64,000 nucleotides of DNA from an uncultured Collinsella sp. (GTDB lineage Bacteria > Actinomycetota > Coriobacteriia > Coriobacteriales > Coriobacteriaceae). Positions within the stretch are counted from its first letter, which is position 1. Each line of letters begins with the position of its first letter. The notes below the pieces were generated by a model. It had not been told where the DNA came from. It saw only the letters and a list, made by a program, of their open reading frames with translations, and ran no database searches. The stretch covers positions 62,001 through 126,000 of the forward strand of contig CAKUON010000009.1 in NCBI GenBank assembly GCA_934668875.1, written 5' to 3'. Below are positions 31,058 to 40,308 of the stretch, one piece after another. A program made the translations under genes and the position numbers.

Positions 31058-32407
31058 CTACTTCGGTGCGTTCCCGCTGCGGTCGCGTTCGCTTTGTTCC
31101 ACGCGCCATTCTTCCCAGCCACGGCCCGCGGGCTGCCAAAACGCACCACGCTCCAAGCCTTCGGGCAAGTAACGCTGATCGACCCAGCCTTCGGGATAAT
31201 CGTGCGGATACTTGTACACACCGTACTCATCGCTGCCCGGGCGGTGACGATCGCGCAGGTAGCTCGGCACCTCGCGCAGACCACTGCTATGGATATCGGC
31301 AAGCGCCGCATCGATCGAGGCCTCGCACGCGTTGGACTTAGGCGCCAGGCACACATAAAGCGCTGCCTGCGCCAAGTTAATGCGGCACTCGGGATAGCCA
31401 ATGACCTCAGCAGACTTAAACGCGGCGTGCGCCACCAGCAGTGCCTGAGGATCGGCGTTTCCAACATCCTCGGAAGCCTGAATCATAATACGGCGGGCAA
31501 TAAACTTAGGGTCCTCCCCTGCATCGATCATGCGCGCAAGCCAGTAAATGGTGGCATCGGGGTCGCTACCGCGCATGGACTTGATGAACGCGCTGATGAT
31601 GTCGTAGTGCATGTCGCCGTTTTTGTCATACGAAAACCCCCGACGCGGATTGGCGATCTTCACATCGTCGACCGTGATGGGATAACGTTCCCCCGCTGCC
31701 GGTGCTGGCGTACCCTCGGTATCGGGACGCGTCACGGCAATCTCGCTCGCAAGCTCGAGCGTCGTGAGCGCCGAGCGAGCATCGCCCGCTGCCAGCGTGC
31801 AGATGGTTTTGACCGTATCCTCATCGGCCGAGAACTTGCCGTTCAAGCCCTGCGGCGCCTCAAGCGCACGCTCGATAAGCGTTTCGATATCCTCGTCTTT
31901 TAGGTGCTCAAGCTCCACCACGCGTCCGCGCGACAACAGTGCTGAGTTGACCTCGAAGTACGGGTTCTCGGTCGTGGCACCGATCATAATGACGGTGCGG
32001 TTTTCGACAGCGTGCAACAGCGCATCCTGCTGCGACTTCGAAAAGCGATGAATCTCGTCAATAAACAAGATGGTGCGACGGTCGTACGTATTCAGACGCG
32101 TCTTTGCCTCGTCAATCACGCGGCGCAGGTCCTTCACGGTGCCCGTCACGGCGCTGACCTCGACAAACTCACTCTTGGTATGGTTGGCGATGATATGCGC
32201 CAGCGTCGTCTTGCCCGTACCGGCGGGTCCGTACAGGATCACGCTCGATAGCACATCATGCTCAATTGCCGCGCGTAGCCACGAACCCTTGCCCACGGCC
32301 TTTTGCTGGCCCACGTACTCATCGAGCGAATTGGGGCGCATGCGAACCGCGAGCGGCGCATTCTTAAAGGAACGCTCGCGCGTCGAAGCAGAAAAAAGGT
32401 CGTCCAT
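31058..32407 (-). CDS. rarA: Replication-associated recombination protein A (RarA/MgsA), AAA+ ATPase
   Basis: 449 residues. Clamp-loader-type AAA+ ATPase acting at stalled forks with SSB. Walker A GPAGTGKTTLA is at residues 60-70, Walker B TILFIDEIHRFSKSQQD follows, then sensor 1 IGATTENPYFEVNSALLSR. The C-terminal MgsA tetramerisation domain shows DPDATIYWLARM, then DVGNADPQALLVA and YKYPHDYPEGWVDQ. Three in-frame ATGs are possible (32422, 32413, 32407), none with a strong ribosome binding site; I used MDDLFSAS. A LexA-type box and a TATACT hexamer lie upstream. Confidence 0.93.
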   Translation of the reverse strand: MDDLFSASTRERSFKNAPLAVRMRPNSLDEYVGQQKAVGKGSWLRAAIEHDVLSSVILYGPAGTGKTTLAHIIANHTKSEFVEVSAVTGTVKDLRRVIDEAKTRLNTYDRRTILFIDEIHRFSKSQQDALLHAVENRTVIMIGATTENPYFEVNSALLSRGRVVELEHLKDEDIETLIERALEAPQGLNGKFSADEDTVKTICTLAAGDARSALTTLELASEIAVTRPDTEGTPAPAAGERYPITVDDVKIANPRRGFSYDKNGDMHYDIISAFIKSMRGSDPDATIYWLARMIDAGEDPKFIARRIMIQASEDVGNADPQALLVAHAAFKSAEVIGYPECRINLAQAALYVCLAPKSNACEASIDAALADIHSSGLREVPSYLRDRHRPGSDEYGVYKYPHDYPEGWVDQRYLPEGLERGAFWQPAGRGWEEWRVEQSERDRSGNAPK

Positions 32408-32463
32408 AACCATCCCGTACATCAGTCTCAGTCATCGTATACGAACAGTATACCGAAAAGATA

Positions 32464-32477
32464 CGAACTACCGTTCG
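32464..32477. promoter_or_regulatory. LexA/SOS-box-like site in front of rarA
   Basis: CGAAC-TACC-GTTCG, flanked by A and T to give a 16-base dyad, matches the Gram-positive SOS box pattern CGAAC-N4-GTTCG exactly. It overlaps the dgt stop codon and lies 57-70 bases upstream of the rarA start. A TATACT -10-like hexamer and a TCGTATACGA palindrome (32435-32444) lie between it and rarA. Confidence 0.65.
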
Positions 32478-33715
32478 TTAATATAGGTGCGATGCGGAAA
32501 CTTCAGACCCGGGAATAGCTTGCTCGTCAGCTCGCAGAAATAACCGTCCGTCATACTCGCGATGTAATCCACCACGGCTTGATTCTTGTCGTCCTGCCAG
32601 GCATAGGTGCGATCGTAGTAGGAAAGCTGCTGCTCAATGCGCGAAATGTGGTGCTTAAAGATGTAAGAGGACTCGTCCCCATCATGTAAATCCTGCAGGC
32701 AACGGTCGTAGAGCTTTTCGAAGGCCTCACGCAACTCCGCCTCGGAATCGCCCTCGATACCGCCCTTGCTGTAGATCTTCTCGTAGTTCTCGCACTTCGC
32801 CCGGCGGATCTCCTCAAACAGGTCCTCGCTCATCTCGATACGCGGTTTGCCGTAGCTATGCTCAACGATATCGATGGAAGCGTGCGTGAGGATCCAGCTG
32901 TTATAGGCGCCGCCCCGACCATCGTCAAAAGCGTCGGGCGACAGCAGGCCCGCCGCAATGGCGTCCTGACGATCACGACCGACGTAGGCGAGGATATCCG
33001 AGATACGCACCACACAGCCCTCGAGCGTCATGGGACGCAGGTGCTCAATCGCGCTATAGCCTGTGGCAATGCATTCCTCGACGGTTCGGTCGAACTGGTC
33101 AAAGGAACCCATGCCCGAAAGCTCAAAAACACGCTGCTCGTACTCGCCGTTGTGGCACAGCACGCCATCGAGCGTCTGGAGCGACACGTTGCGGCCGTAC
33201 AGCGCATCGAGCACGCGCACCGACTGCACGTTGTGGAAAAAGAAGCGTCCGGTGCGCTCGTGATAGATATCGTTGAGGAAGCGCTCGCCAGCATGGCCGA
33301 AGGGCGTATGTCCCAGGTCATGACCCAGACCAATTGCCTCAATCAGATCGCAATTGAGCCCCAAGGCGCGACCGATATCGCGCGCAATGCGCGAGACAAG
33401 CTGCACATGCAGACCACGGCGCGACAAGTCGTCGTTGCTACGAAAGCTAAAGACCTGTGTCTTGCCTGCATAACGGGTGTATGCCGGAAGATGGAGGATC
33501 TTCTCGGTATCGCGCATAAACGCCGGGCGCATAAGCGTGCCTTGGTCTGCGGCGCGGTCGGCACGACGTATGACCTGGTCGTCGTTGCAGCGATACGGGT
33601 TGATAGCACCCGAAGCACGATCGGCAGCAATGCGCTCGATGAGCTCAGGCGACAACGCCGAGGGAATACGGTCCATGCGCGCCTTGATGGCGGCCGTTTC
33701 TTGATTAGTTGCCAT
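32468..33715 (-). CDS. dgt: Deoxyguanosinetriphosphate triphosphohydrolase-like protein (HD domain)
   Basis: 415 residues. dNTPases of this family hydrolyse dGTP or other dNTPs to deoxynucleoside and triphosphate. The N-terminal region ends in RPAFMRDTEKILHLPAYTRY, then the HD motif EAIGLGHDLGHTPFGHAGE supplies the metal ligands, and CLENPFYRRLQ-type recognition is replaced by ICHNGEYEQ-like sequence (here LCHNGEYEQRV). The C-terminal half has SDILAYVGRDRQDAI with the last Asp. The ATG at 33715 has AAGGAG seven bases upstream. Whether it favours dGTP is unknown. Confidence 0.9.
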   Translation of the reverse strand: MATNQETAAIKARMDRIPSALSPELIERIAADRASGAINPYRCNDDQVIRRADRAADQGTLMRPAFMRDTEKILHLPAYTRYAGKTQVFSFRSNDDLSRRGLHVQLVSRIARDIGRALGLNCDLIEAIGLGHDLGHTPFGHAGERFLNDIYHERTGRFFFHNVQSVRVLDALYGRNVSLQTLDGVLCHNGEYEQRVFELSGMGSFDQFDRTVEECIATGYSAIEHLRPMTLEGCVVRISDILAYVGRDRQDAIAAGLLSPDAFDDGRGGAYNSWILTHASIDIVEHSYGKPRIEMSEDLFEEIRRAKCENYEKIYSKGGIEGDSEAELREAFEKLYDRCLQDLHDGDESSYIFKHHISRIEQQLSYYDRTYAWQDDKNQAVVDYIASMTDGYFCELTSKLFPGLKFPHRTYINER

Positions 33716-33746
33716 GGCATGCTCCTTAAGAAGGATGCGCAATCGG

Positions 33747-34169
33747 TTACAGCGTGCAGCCCACGACCTCGATTATGGCAAAAATCGGCACCAAAAACGG
33801 TAGCAATGGCAGGGAGTGCGATTTTGTGATGAGGCAGGAGAGGGCGAGGACCAGGAGCGCGGCGGCAAATGCCGCGATGCCGCCCATGGGATCGAAGGTG
33901 CAAAGCGCGAAGAGCGCCTTGGCATCCCCCATACCTATGCCTGGGGCTTGACGAAGGCGACGCCAGAGCGATTCAGTCAGCACGAGAGCCTGGTACACGA
34001 TGACGGCAAGACCTGCGTGGACAAGCGCCGTATCCACGCCGCAATCGAGCCATACCCCCGCAAACGCCGCTATGGCACAAGCCCCGGCAAGCGCGTTCGG
34101 GAACCGCCGCTCCCGCGCATCGATGATGGCACCGGCGATGGCACACAGCCAAAACGGGATATAAACCAT
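33747..34169 (-). CDS. Small prepilin peptidase (A24 family, TadV/CpaA-like)
   Basis: 140 residues with four or five transmembrane helices and the two aspartates of type IV prepilin peptidases: one in AGAIIDARERRFPN near residue 17 and one in GIGMGDAKAL near residue 82. It lacks the N-terminal methylase domain of PilD, as in CpaA/TadV. It would process pilin-like signal peptides at the membrane. No pilin or Tad assembly gene is in the window, so substrates lie elsewhere. GAGGAGG precedes the ATG. Confidence 0.85.
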   Translation of the reverse strand: MVYIPFWLCAIAGAIIDARERRFPNALAGACAIAAFAGVWLDCGVDTALVHAGLAVIVYQALVLTESLWRRLRQAPGIGMGDAKALFALCTFDPMGGIAAFAAALLVLALSCLITKSHSLPLLPFLVPIFAIIEVVGCTL

Positions 34170-34195
34170 CGAGCACCTCCTCGAGCCGTATCTAA

Positions 34196-34252
34196 AAAGA
34201 AAAAACCACCACTAAGGTGCCTGTCCCCTTTGCGGTGGTTTTGGTGGTGGTT
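34196..34252 (-). terminator. Terminator of the glycosyltransferase gene carrying an interspersed repeat in its loop
   Basis: On the minus strand AACCACC...GGTGGTT arms enclose AAAGGGGACAGGCACCTTA and are followed by TTTTCTTTT. The upstream arm overlaps the stop codon of the glycosyltransferase gene. The loop sequence AAAGGGGACAGGCACCTT recurs at 41855-41873 in an equivalent hairpin. Confidence 0.75.
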
Positions 34253-35546
34253 ATTTGGCGCCTTGCATGACCTCGTCGAGGGTGACGCTGACGGCGTGCT
34301 GCGTCGGGACCCAGTCGACCTTCAGGAACAGTGCAGCCACCGTGATGGGGATATAGCTGAACATAAAGATCGGGAAGGTGAACAGGTTGGTCACCAAGCG
34401 CCACTTTTGCGCGCAATGAATATGCTTGTACTCAAAGATGGTCGTGAGCAGCGCCAGGATAAAGAAGGTCTGGTACATCATCGCGAAGGTCATAATGAGC
34501 GAGGCGGCACAAGCCTGCATCTCGACCTCGGTAGCCAAGAAGCCGTGCGAGAGCCCGCCCACGATCAGGAAGGTGGCGTTGGCGAGCATGGAGATCAGGG
34601 ACAGCAGCATGCCCGGCGCGATGGTCATGAACATGTCGTAGGCAGCAAAGCGGCGATAGCGGAAGGTCGATTTGACCAGGTGTTTGCCATACGTAAAGAA
34701 TACCTGGTAGAAGCCCTTGGTCCAGCGCATACGCTGCTTCCAAGAGGCCTTAAACGTCACCGGCTGCTCATCAAAGAACTCTGCCGGCGCATAGCCAATG
34801 CGGATACCGTGGATGGCGCAGAACGTAGTGAACTGGATGTCCTCGGTCAGCGTATGGAACTGCCAACCGTGCATACCCTCGATCACGCTCGCCGAGATCA
34901 GGTAACCCGAACCCGAAACGGCACAGGACGTCTTGCAGATATTGCGCGCATTGTTGAGGAAGCGCGCCTCGCGCAGATACCAGGTGGCGTTGGCGGCCGA
35001 AATCCATGAGCTGCCAAAGTTCTTAGAATTACGGTAGCTCGTGACCACATGGAAACCCTGGTCAAAGGCATCGTTCATCTTGGAGACGTAATCGCGGGAG
35101 ATAACATTATCCGCGTCGAAGATAAAGTAGCCCTCAAACGTATCGGGATACTCGTTGAGGATACGATCGAAACCAAAGTCCATGACCCAGCTCTTACCCT
35201 TGCGGGCAAGGTCGTTACGCTCGTAGACGATAGCGCCGGCCTCGCGCGCGAGCTGCGCGGTGTTGTCGGTACAGGCATCGGCGACGACAAAGACTTCGAT
35301 AAGCTCGGACGGATAATCCTGGTCCTTAATGGAGCGCACGAGGTTGGCGATTACCGCCTCCTCGTTATGCGCCGCAATGAAGAAGGCGTAGCGATGGAGC
35401 TTTTTGGCCTTGGGTGGCGCGACCTCACCGCGGAGAGCGCCAATGACAAAGAAGACCACCTGATACAGGAAGCAAAACGTGAGCAGCGTAACCACAATCT
35501 GGTTAAAGATCACGATGGGCGTGTTGGTTTGCAAAAAGGCGAGCAT
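34251..35546 (-). CDS. Membrane-bound family 2 glycosyltransferase
   Basis: 431 residues. An N-terminal transmembrane helix (FNQIVVTLLTFCFLYQVVFFVIGAL) precedes a GT-A domain (about 50-300): FFIAAHNEEAVIANLV, the nucleotide-sugar Asp in FIFDADNVISRDYV, the acceptor-site TEDIQ and the processive-type QRMRW motif. Three or four C-terminal helices follow. The architecture is that of cellulose synthase/IcaA/NodC-like enzymes that polymerise and export beta-linked glycans. No polysaccharide deacetylase or cellulose partner is nearby, so the product is unknown. GGGAG precedes the ATG. Confidence 0.88.
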   Translation of the reverse strand: MLAFLQTNTPIVIFNQIVVTLLTFCFLYQVVFFVIGALRGEVAPPKAKKLHRYAFFIAAHNEEAVIANLVRSIKDQDYPSELIEVFVVADACTDNTAQLAREAGAIVYERNDLARKGKSWVMDFGFDRILNEYPDTFEGYFIFDADNVISRDYVSKMNDAFDQGFHVVTSYRNSKNFGSSWISAANATWYLREARFLNNARNICKTSCAVSGSGYLISASVIEGMHGWQFHTLTEDIQFTTFCAIHGIRIGYAPAEFFDEQPVTFKASWKQRMRWTKGFYQVFFTYGKHLVKSTFRYRRFAAYDMFMTIAPGMLLSLISMLANATFLIVGGLSHGFLATEVEMQACAASLIMTFAMMYQTFFILALLTTIFEYKHIHCAQKWRLVTNLFTFPIFMFSYIPITVAALFLKVDWVPTQHAVSVTLDEVMQGAK

Positions 35547-35628
35547 GCAGGCTCCCGAGAACGCGTTACGTAAACAACCGTATATCTTACCGCAGGCTAA
35601 TCGAGTTCAAGAAACCACCTAATACTGG

Positions 35629-36642
35629 CTAGGCTTCGAGCAGACCGAGCTGCGGAACGATATCGTCGCCGGCTTCGGTGCGTCCAAGCGAGCGCGGGGC
35701 CAGGTCGTCAAGGACGGCGGCAAGATCCCACGGCAGCTCGTCGCGGCACTCGATGCGCTCGCCCGTCACGGGATGATCGAACGCCACGCGCCACGAATGC
35801 AGGAATTGCCTGGTCAGGCCCTGATCGGCGTGCGCATCGCACTTGCCGTAGAGCGGATCGCCCACGCAGGCGTGATTGATATGGCGCATATGCACGCGAA
35901 TCTGGTGCGTACGGCCGGTAAACAGGTGGCACTCCACGAGCGTATAGCCATCGTCAAAGCGCGTGGAATCAAAACGCTCGAGAACCTTGAAGGTCGTGAT
36001 GGCCTGGCGCGCGAAAGGATCGTCCGAAACCGCCATCTTGACACGGTCGCGCGTAGAACGGGCGATACCGGTGTTAATGGTGCCCTCGTCCATGGCAATG
36101 TGGCCGTGGACGAGCGTAATGTAGCGGCGGTCGAGCGTACGCGTGCGGATAAGATTCTGGAGTGCGCGCTGGGTGTCGTCGTCTTTTGCCGCGAGCATAA
36201 GGCCCGAGGTGTCACGATCCAGGCGATGTACGATGCCGGGGCGGTCCTCACCCTGCACGGTGCCCAGATGGTCGATGCCACAGTGATAGACCAAGGCGTT
36301 CGCAAGGGTGCCGCTCTCGTGACCATGAGCGGGATGGCACACCAGACCGCGCTGCTTGGAGAGCACGATGAGGTAGTCGTCCTCGTAGCGGATATCGAGG
36401 GGAATGGCCTCGGGAATCACGTCGGTGGGATCGTGCGGCTCGGGCAAATCGACCGAAATACGGTCGCCGGAGCGCACGGCATACTTTTTTGACAGGCATG
36501 TCTCGCCGTTGACGGCAACGGCGCCGCCCTCGATCAGATGCGCGCAAGCGGAGCGCGTAGGGCAGCCATCGTTGGCGCCCAGATAGGCGTCAAGACGCTG
36601 ACCAGCGGTATCGTCGGCAACAAGAATATGGATGTCGGCCAT
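35629..36642 (-). CDS. RluA/RluD-family 23S rRNA pseudouridine synthase
   Basis: 337 residues. An N-terminal S4 domain (about 14-70, QRLDAYLG then AVAVNGETCLSKKYAVRSGD) and the catalytic domain with GIVHRLDRDTSGLMLAAK, where the catalytic Asp is about 142. The GRTHQIRVHMRHINHACVGDPLYG motif follows. It isomerises uridines in rRNA. It starts on the TAATG overlap with lspA, the widespread lspA-rluD pair. Which uridines are modified cannot be said. Confidence 0.93.
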   Translation of the reverse strand: MADIHILVADDTAGQRLDAYLGANDGCPTRSACAHLIEGGAVAVNGETCLSKKYAVRSGDRISVDLPEPHDPTDVIPEAIPLDIRYEDDYLIVLSKQRGLVCHPAHGHESGTLANALVYHCGIDHLGTVQGEDRPGIVHRLDRDTSGLMLAAKDDDTQRALQNLIRTRTLDRRYITLVHGHIAMDEGTINTGIARSTRDRVKMAVSDDPFARQAITTFKVLERFDSTRFDDGYTLVECHLFTGRTHQIRVHMRHINHACVGDPLYGKCDAHADQGLTRQFLHSWRVAFDHPVTGERIECRDELPWDLAAVLDDLAPRSLGRTEAGDDIVPQLGLLEA

Positions 36643-37223
36643 TAGCGCTCATTCCTTTCGCGAATCTTGCAGGCACGCTCCCCACGTTGTTTGGCCTTGC
36701 GCTTAGCGCGGGCCTCGTCACGGGCGTTAAGCTCGGCGGTCGCATCGACCTCGCGGGCCGCAGGGCTCAAGAACATGTAGCCGATGAGGGCAAGCACAAC
36801 GCCTACGGTGATGCCGATATCGGCCACGTTAAAGACGGGAAAGTCAATGAAGGTGGTGGCAATAAAATCGGTCACAAAGCCCATGGCCAAGCGATCGATC
36901 GCGTTGCCGATGGCGCCGCCCGCAACCATTGCCATACCTATGACCTCCAGATGGGCAAGCTGGGGAGCGCGAACCAGGTACACGGCAATGGCAACAATAA
37001 CCGCGAGCGCCAGCACGGCAAACGCGAGGCCATGTCCCTCGCCCATGCTAAAGGCAGCACCGATGTTACGCACGAAAAGGAAGTCGATCACACCGGGGAT
37101 AACAGTCACATGCAGAGCATCGCCAACGACACGAACCGCAAGCTTGGTCAGCTGGTCAACAAGCAGCACAACCAGTGCCACCCAACCAGCAACACCCAAC
37201 CGCCAACGCAAAGGCGGCGTCAT
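36642..37223 (-). CDS. lspA: Prolipoprotein signal peptidase II
   Basis: 193 residues from ATG. Four transmembrane helices, and the aspartyl protease motifs of the family: GGAIGNAIDRLAMGFVTDF and FPVFNVADIGITVG contain the catalytic Asp pair. It cleaves lipoprotein signal peptides after diacylglyceryl transfer. A basic C-terminal extension (DEARAKRKAKQRGERACK) is cytoplasmic. The start is unsure: TTG at 37241 has GGGG at six bases, while the ATG at 37223 has GGGG too close. The stop overlaps the rluD ATG. Confidence 0.92.
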   Translation of the reverse strand: MTPPLRWRLGVAGWVALVVLLVDQLTKLAVRVVGDALHVTVIPGVIDFLFVRNIGAAFSMGEGHGLAFAVLALAVIVAIAVYLVRAPQLAHLEVIGMAMVAGGAIGNAIDRLAMGFVTDFIATTFIDFPVFNVADIGITVGVVLALIGYMFLSPAAREVDATAELNARDEARAKRKAKQRGERACKIRERNER

Positions 37224-37360
37224 ATCCCCAGTACGACCCAAATCAATCCCCTACCCTCAAGAACATCGAATTACGTTTAACGCAAATAACCATCTTATAT
37301 TGCCATACGCAGAGCGCACGACATATCCACCAACGTAAGAGAAATAACCGGCTAAAAACG

Positions 37361-37394
37361 AAAGCGGCATTCAGAAAAACAGAATGCCGCTTTT
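37361..37394 (-). terminator. Terminator after ileS
   Basis: AAAGCGGCATTC and GAATGCCGCTTT form a 12-base stem around AGAAAAACA, with A/T runs on both sides, so it can act in both directions. It lies 70-100 bases past the ileS stop. Confidence 0.75.
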
Positions 37395-37463
37395 ATTCAG
37401 CGGAGCAAATGGGCCGAAGGCGCCCAAATTCTCCCTATAACTAAAATGCCGAGTTACCGTGCC

Positions 37464-40265
37464 TTAAAGGGCATTCGCGCACCTCTTGCAGATGTGAGAA
37501 TGGCCGTTGTACTCGCCGACGGTGGTGCGATAGTTCCAGCAACGGTCGCAGCACTCGCCCTCGGCAGCCTCGATGGCAACGGAGAGCTCCTCGCCCTGGG
37601 TCAGTTCAACAGCGGAGACGATGTAGAACTCGGCCAGGTCGACGGCCTTGTCGCCGGTCAGCAGCGCGTACATCTCGGCGGGAACGACCGCCTTGACGCG
37701 GACCTGCTGGCTCTTAGTGAAGGTGCCAGCGGAGCGGGCATCCTCAAGGGCCTTGGTCACGGCGCTACGGAGCTCGAGTGAAGCCTCGAGCACGCCCTCG
37801 AACTCATTGGCCTCGTCGACCGTAATGGGCGACTTATACCAATCGAGCAGCGCAGCGTACTTCTGGTGATCGACGCAGCCGGCAGGCGCATAGGCCATGG
37901 CCTCGTCGACCGTGTAGGACAGGATCGGCTGCAGATCGCGCATGAGCATCGAGAAGAGCTCAGCCAGCACGGTCTGGGCGCTGCGGCGCTCGAGCGAGCC
38001 GGGCTTGTCGCAATACAGACGGTCCTTCAGGGCGTCGAGGTACACGTTAGAAAGCTCGGTAACCACGAAGTCGTAAAGCGCACGGTAAGCGCGCGGGAAC
38101 TCGTAGCTGGCGTAGGCATCGTCGACCTCGGCCTGGACCTGGGTCAGGCGGGCAACCATGAGCTTGTCGAGCGGCAGCAGGTCGGCAAAGGCGACGCCGT
38201 CGGTCTCGGGCTCAAACTGACCCTCGAGCTCGGAGAGCAGGAAGCGCAGCGTGTTGCGGAAACGACGGTAGGCATCGGACGTACGAGCGAGAATCTCGTG
38301 GTCGATGGACACGTCGGAGCTGGTATCGACGGAGGCAACCCACAGACGGATGATGTCGGCGCCCATCTCGTCGCAGACCTTGTTGGGGTCGATGACGTTG
38401 CCGAGCGACTTGGACATCTTGCGGCCCTGGCCATCGAGGGTGAAGCCCTGCGAGACGACGGCCTTGTACGGAGCGTGGCCGTTAGCGCCCACCGAGGTGA
38501 GCAGCGAACTCTGGAACCAACCGCGGTGCTGGTCGGAGCCCTCGAGGTACACATCCGCCGGATACTCCAGCTCGGGACGGTACTCGCAGACGGCCTTCCA
38601 GGAGACGCCGGAATCCCACCACACGTCGAGGATGTCCTTATCGGCCTTGAGGTGATGGCCACCGCACTTGGGGCAGACGCATGCCTCGCCCAGGTAGCTC
38701 TCGGGAGCGTCGGTGAACCAGGCGTCGGAGCCCTTCTCGTGGAAGAGCTTGATGACAGCGTCGAGCGTGGCGTCGTTCATGACCTTCTCGCCGCAGTCGG
38801 CGCAGGTGTAGCTGGGGATAGGCACGCCCCAGTTACGCTGGCGGCTGATGCACCAGTCGGGACGCTGCTCGACCATAGCGCCGATGCGGTTGGCGGCGTG
38901 GGCAGGATACCACTTGACGTTCTCGCGGACCTCCTTGCCAGCCTGCTCGCGCAGACCGGTCTTGTCCATCGAGACAAACCACTGATCGGTAGCACGGAAG
39001 AGCACCGGGTGCTTGCAGCGCCAGCAGTGCGGATAGCTGTGCGTGATCTTCTTCTCGAGGACCAGGGTTCCGCGCTCGCGCAGGAACTCGATGATGTGCG
39101 GGTTGGCCTCGTCGGTATCCATACCGCTGAAGGGGCCGCCGGTACCAAACTCCTCGCCGGTGTAGAACTTGCCGTCGTCATCGACCGGCATGCAGATGTC
39201 GGTGATGCCCTCCTTGAGGCAGGCGAAGTAGTCGTCGACGCCGTGGCCGGGCGAGTTGTGGACGATACCGGTACCGTCATCGACACCGACGTAATCGGCC
39301 AGCAGCGCCACGCCCTCGACACCGTCGAAGATCGGCTGCTTGTAGTGGATGTGGTGGAAGGTCTCGGCGGGAACCACGTAGGGCTTGCCGTCGACCATGA
39401 CCGGGGTGTACTCCCAGCCAAACTCCTCGCAGCACTTGGGAGCCAGATCCTCGAGCATGACCTCGGCGCGACCGTCGTGCTCGACGGCGACGTAAGCGGC
39501 GCCGGGCTTGAGGGAGACAGCCTGGTCGGAGGGGATGGTCCACGGCGTGGTCGTCCAGATGATGAAGTCGACCGGGCCGTCGAAGTTCTCGAGGCCGGCG
39601 GGCTTGGAGGTCATCTCGAAGCGCACGAAAATGGACGGGCTCGTCTCGTCGGAGTACTCGATCTCTGCCTCGGCCAGCGCGGTGTGGCAGTGTTTGCACC
39701 AGTGAACCGGCTTGTGGCCGCGATAGATCATGCCCTTATCGAACATGGCCTTGAAGACCTCGATATCGGCAGCATCGTGCTGGTGATAGAGCGTCAGGTA
39801 GGGGTTGTCCCAGTCGCCGAGCACGCCCAGACGACGGAAGCCGGCCTTCTGCAGCTCGATGTTCTCGACAGCGAACTCGTTGCAGAGCTCACGGATCTTG
39901 GCCGTGGGGGTCTGGTTGAACTTCTCGGTTCCGAGCTTCTCCTCGACCTTGTGCTCGATCGGCTGGCCGTGGCAGTCCCAACCGGGAACATAGGGAACCT
40001 CATAGCCCTGCATCATCCAGTAACGGTTAATCATGTCCTTGGAGATCTTGTTCATGGCATGGCCGATGTGGATCGGGCCGTTGGCGTACGGAGGGCCGTC
40101 GTGCAGCACGAACTTCTTGTGACCCTCGTTCTTCTTCAGAACCTGCTCGTAGACCTTGTTGTCCTGCCAGTCCTTGAGTCGCTTGGGCTCGGACTTGGAA
40201 AGACCGGCACGCATGGGAAAACCGGTCTTGGGCAGATTCATCGTCTGCTTGTACTCGTTTGCCAC
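37464..40265 (-). CDS. ileS: Isoleucyl-tRNA synthetase
   Basis: 933-residue class I synthetase. HIGH is at residues 66-69 in NGPIHIGHAMNK. The CP1 editing domain (about 200-400) includes the TTTPWTIPS-type block (WTTTPWTIPSDQA). The KMSKS loop reads GRKMSKSLGN. The anticodon-binding helical domain and a C-terminal zinc site (CCDRCWNYR then CKRC) complete it. The frame runs open upstream, but GTG at 40265 preceded by AAAGGGG is the only start with a binding site; it gives (M)ANEYKQTMNLPKTGFPMR. The leader contains a T-box (40309-40605), so transcription should respond to uncharged tRNA-Ile. Confidence 0.97.
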   Translation of the reverse strand: MANEYKQTMNLPKTGFPMRAGLSKSEPKRLKDWQDNKVYEQVLKKNEGHKKFVLHDGPPYANGPIHIGHAMNKISKDMINRYWMMQGYEVPYVPGWDCHGQPIEHKVEEKLGTEKFNQTPTAKIRELCNEFAVENIELQKAGFRRLGVLGDWDNPYLTLYHQHDAADIEVFKAMFDKGMIYRGHKPVHWCKHCHTALAEAEIEYSDETSPSIFVRFEMTSKPAGLENFDGPVDFIIWTTTPWTIPSDQAVSLKPGAAYVAVEHDGRAEVMLEDLAPKCCEEFGWEYTPVMVDGKPYVVPAETFHHIHYKQPIFDGVEGVALLADYVGVDDGTGIVHNSPGHGVDDYFACLKEGITDICMPVDDDGKFYTGEEFGTGGPFSGMDTDEANPHIIEFLRERGTLVLEKKITHSYPHCWRCKHPVLFRATDQWFVSMDKTGLREQAGKEVRENVKWYPAHAANRIGAMVEQRPDWCISRQRNWGVPIPSYTCADCGEKVMNDATLDAVIKLFHEKGSDAWFTDAPESYLGEACVCPKCGGHHLKADKDILDVWWDSGVSWKAVCEYRPELEYPADVYLEGSDQHRGWFQSSLLTSVGANGHAPYKAVVSQGFTLDGQGRKMSKSLGNVIDPNKVCDEMGADIIRLWVASVDTSSDVSIDHEILARTSDAYRRFRNTLRFLLSELEGQFEPETDGVAFADLLPLDKLMVARLTQVQAEVDDAYASYEFPRAYRALYDFVVTELSNVYLDALKDRLYCDKPGSLERRSAQTVLAELFSMLMRDLQPILSYTVDEAMAYAPAGCVDHQKYAALLDWYKSPITVDEANEFEGVLEASLELRSAVTKALEDARSAGTFTKSQQVRVKAVVPAEMYALLTGDKAVDLAEFYIVSAVELTQGEELSVAIEAAEGECCDRCWNYRTTVGEYNGHSHICKRCANAL

Positions 40266-40308
40266 GGTACCCCTTTCATGTCGTGGGCGCGCACGCCCGT
40301 TGGGCACC

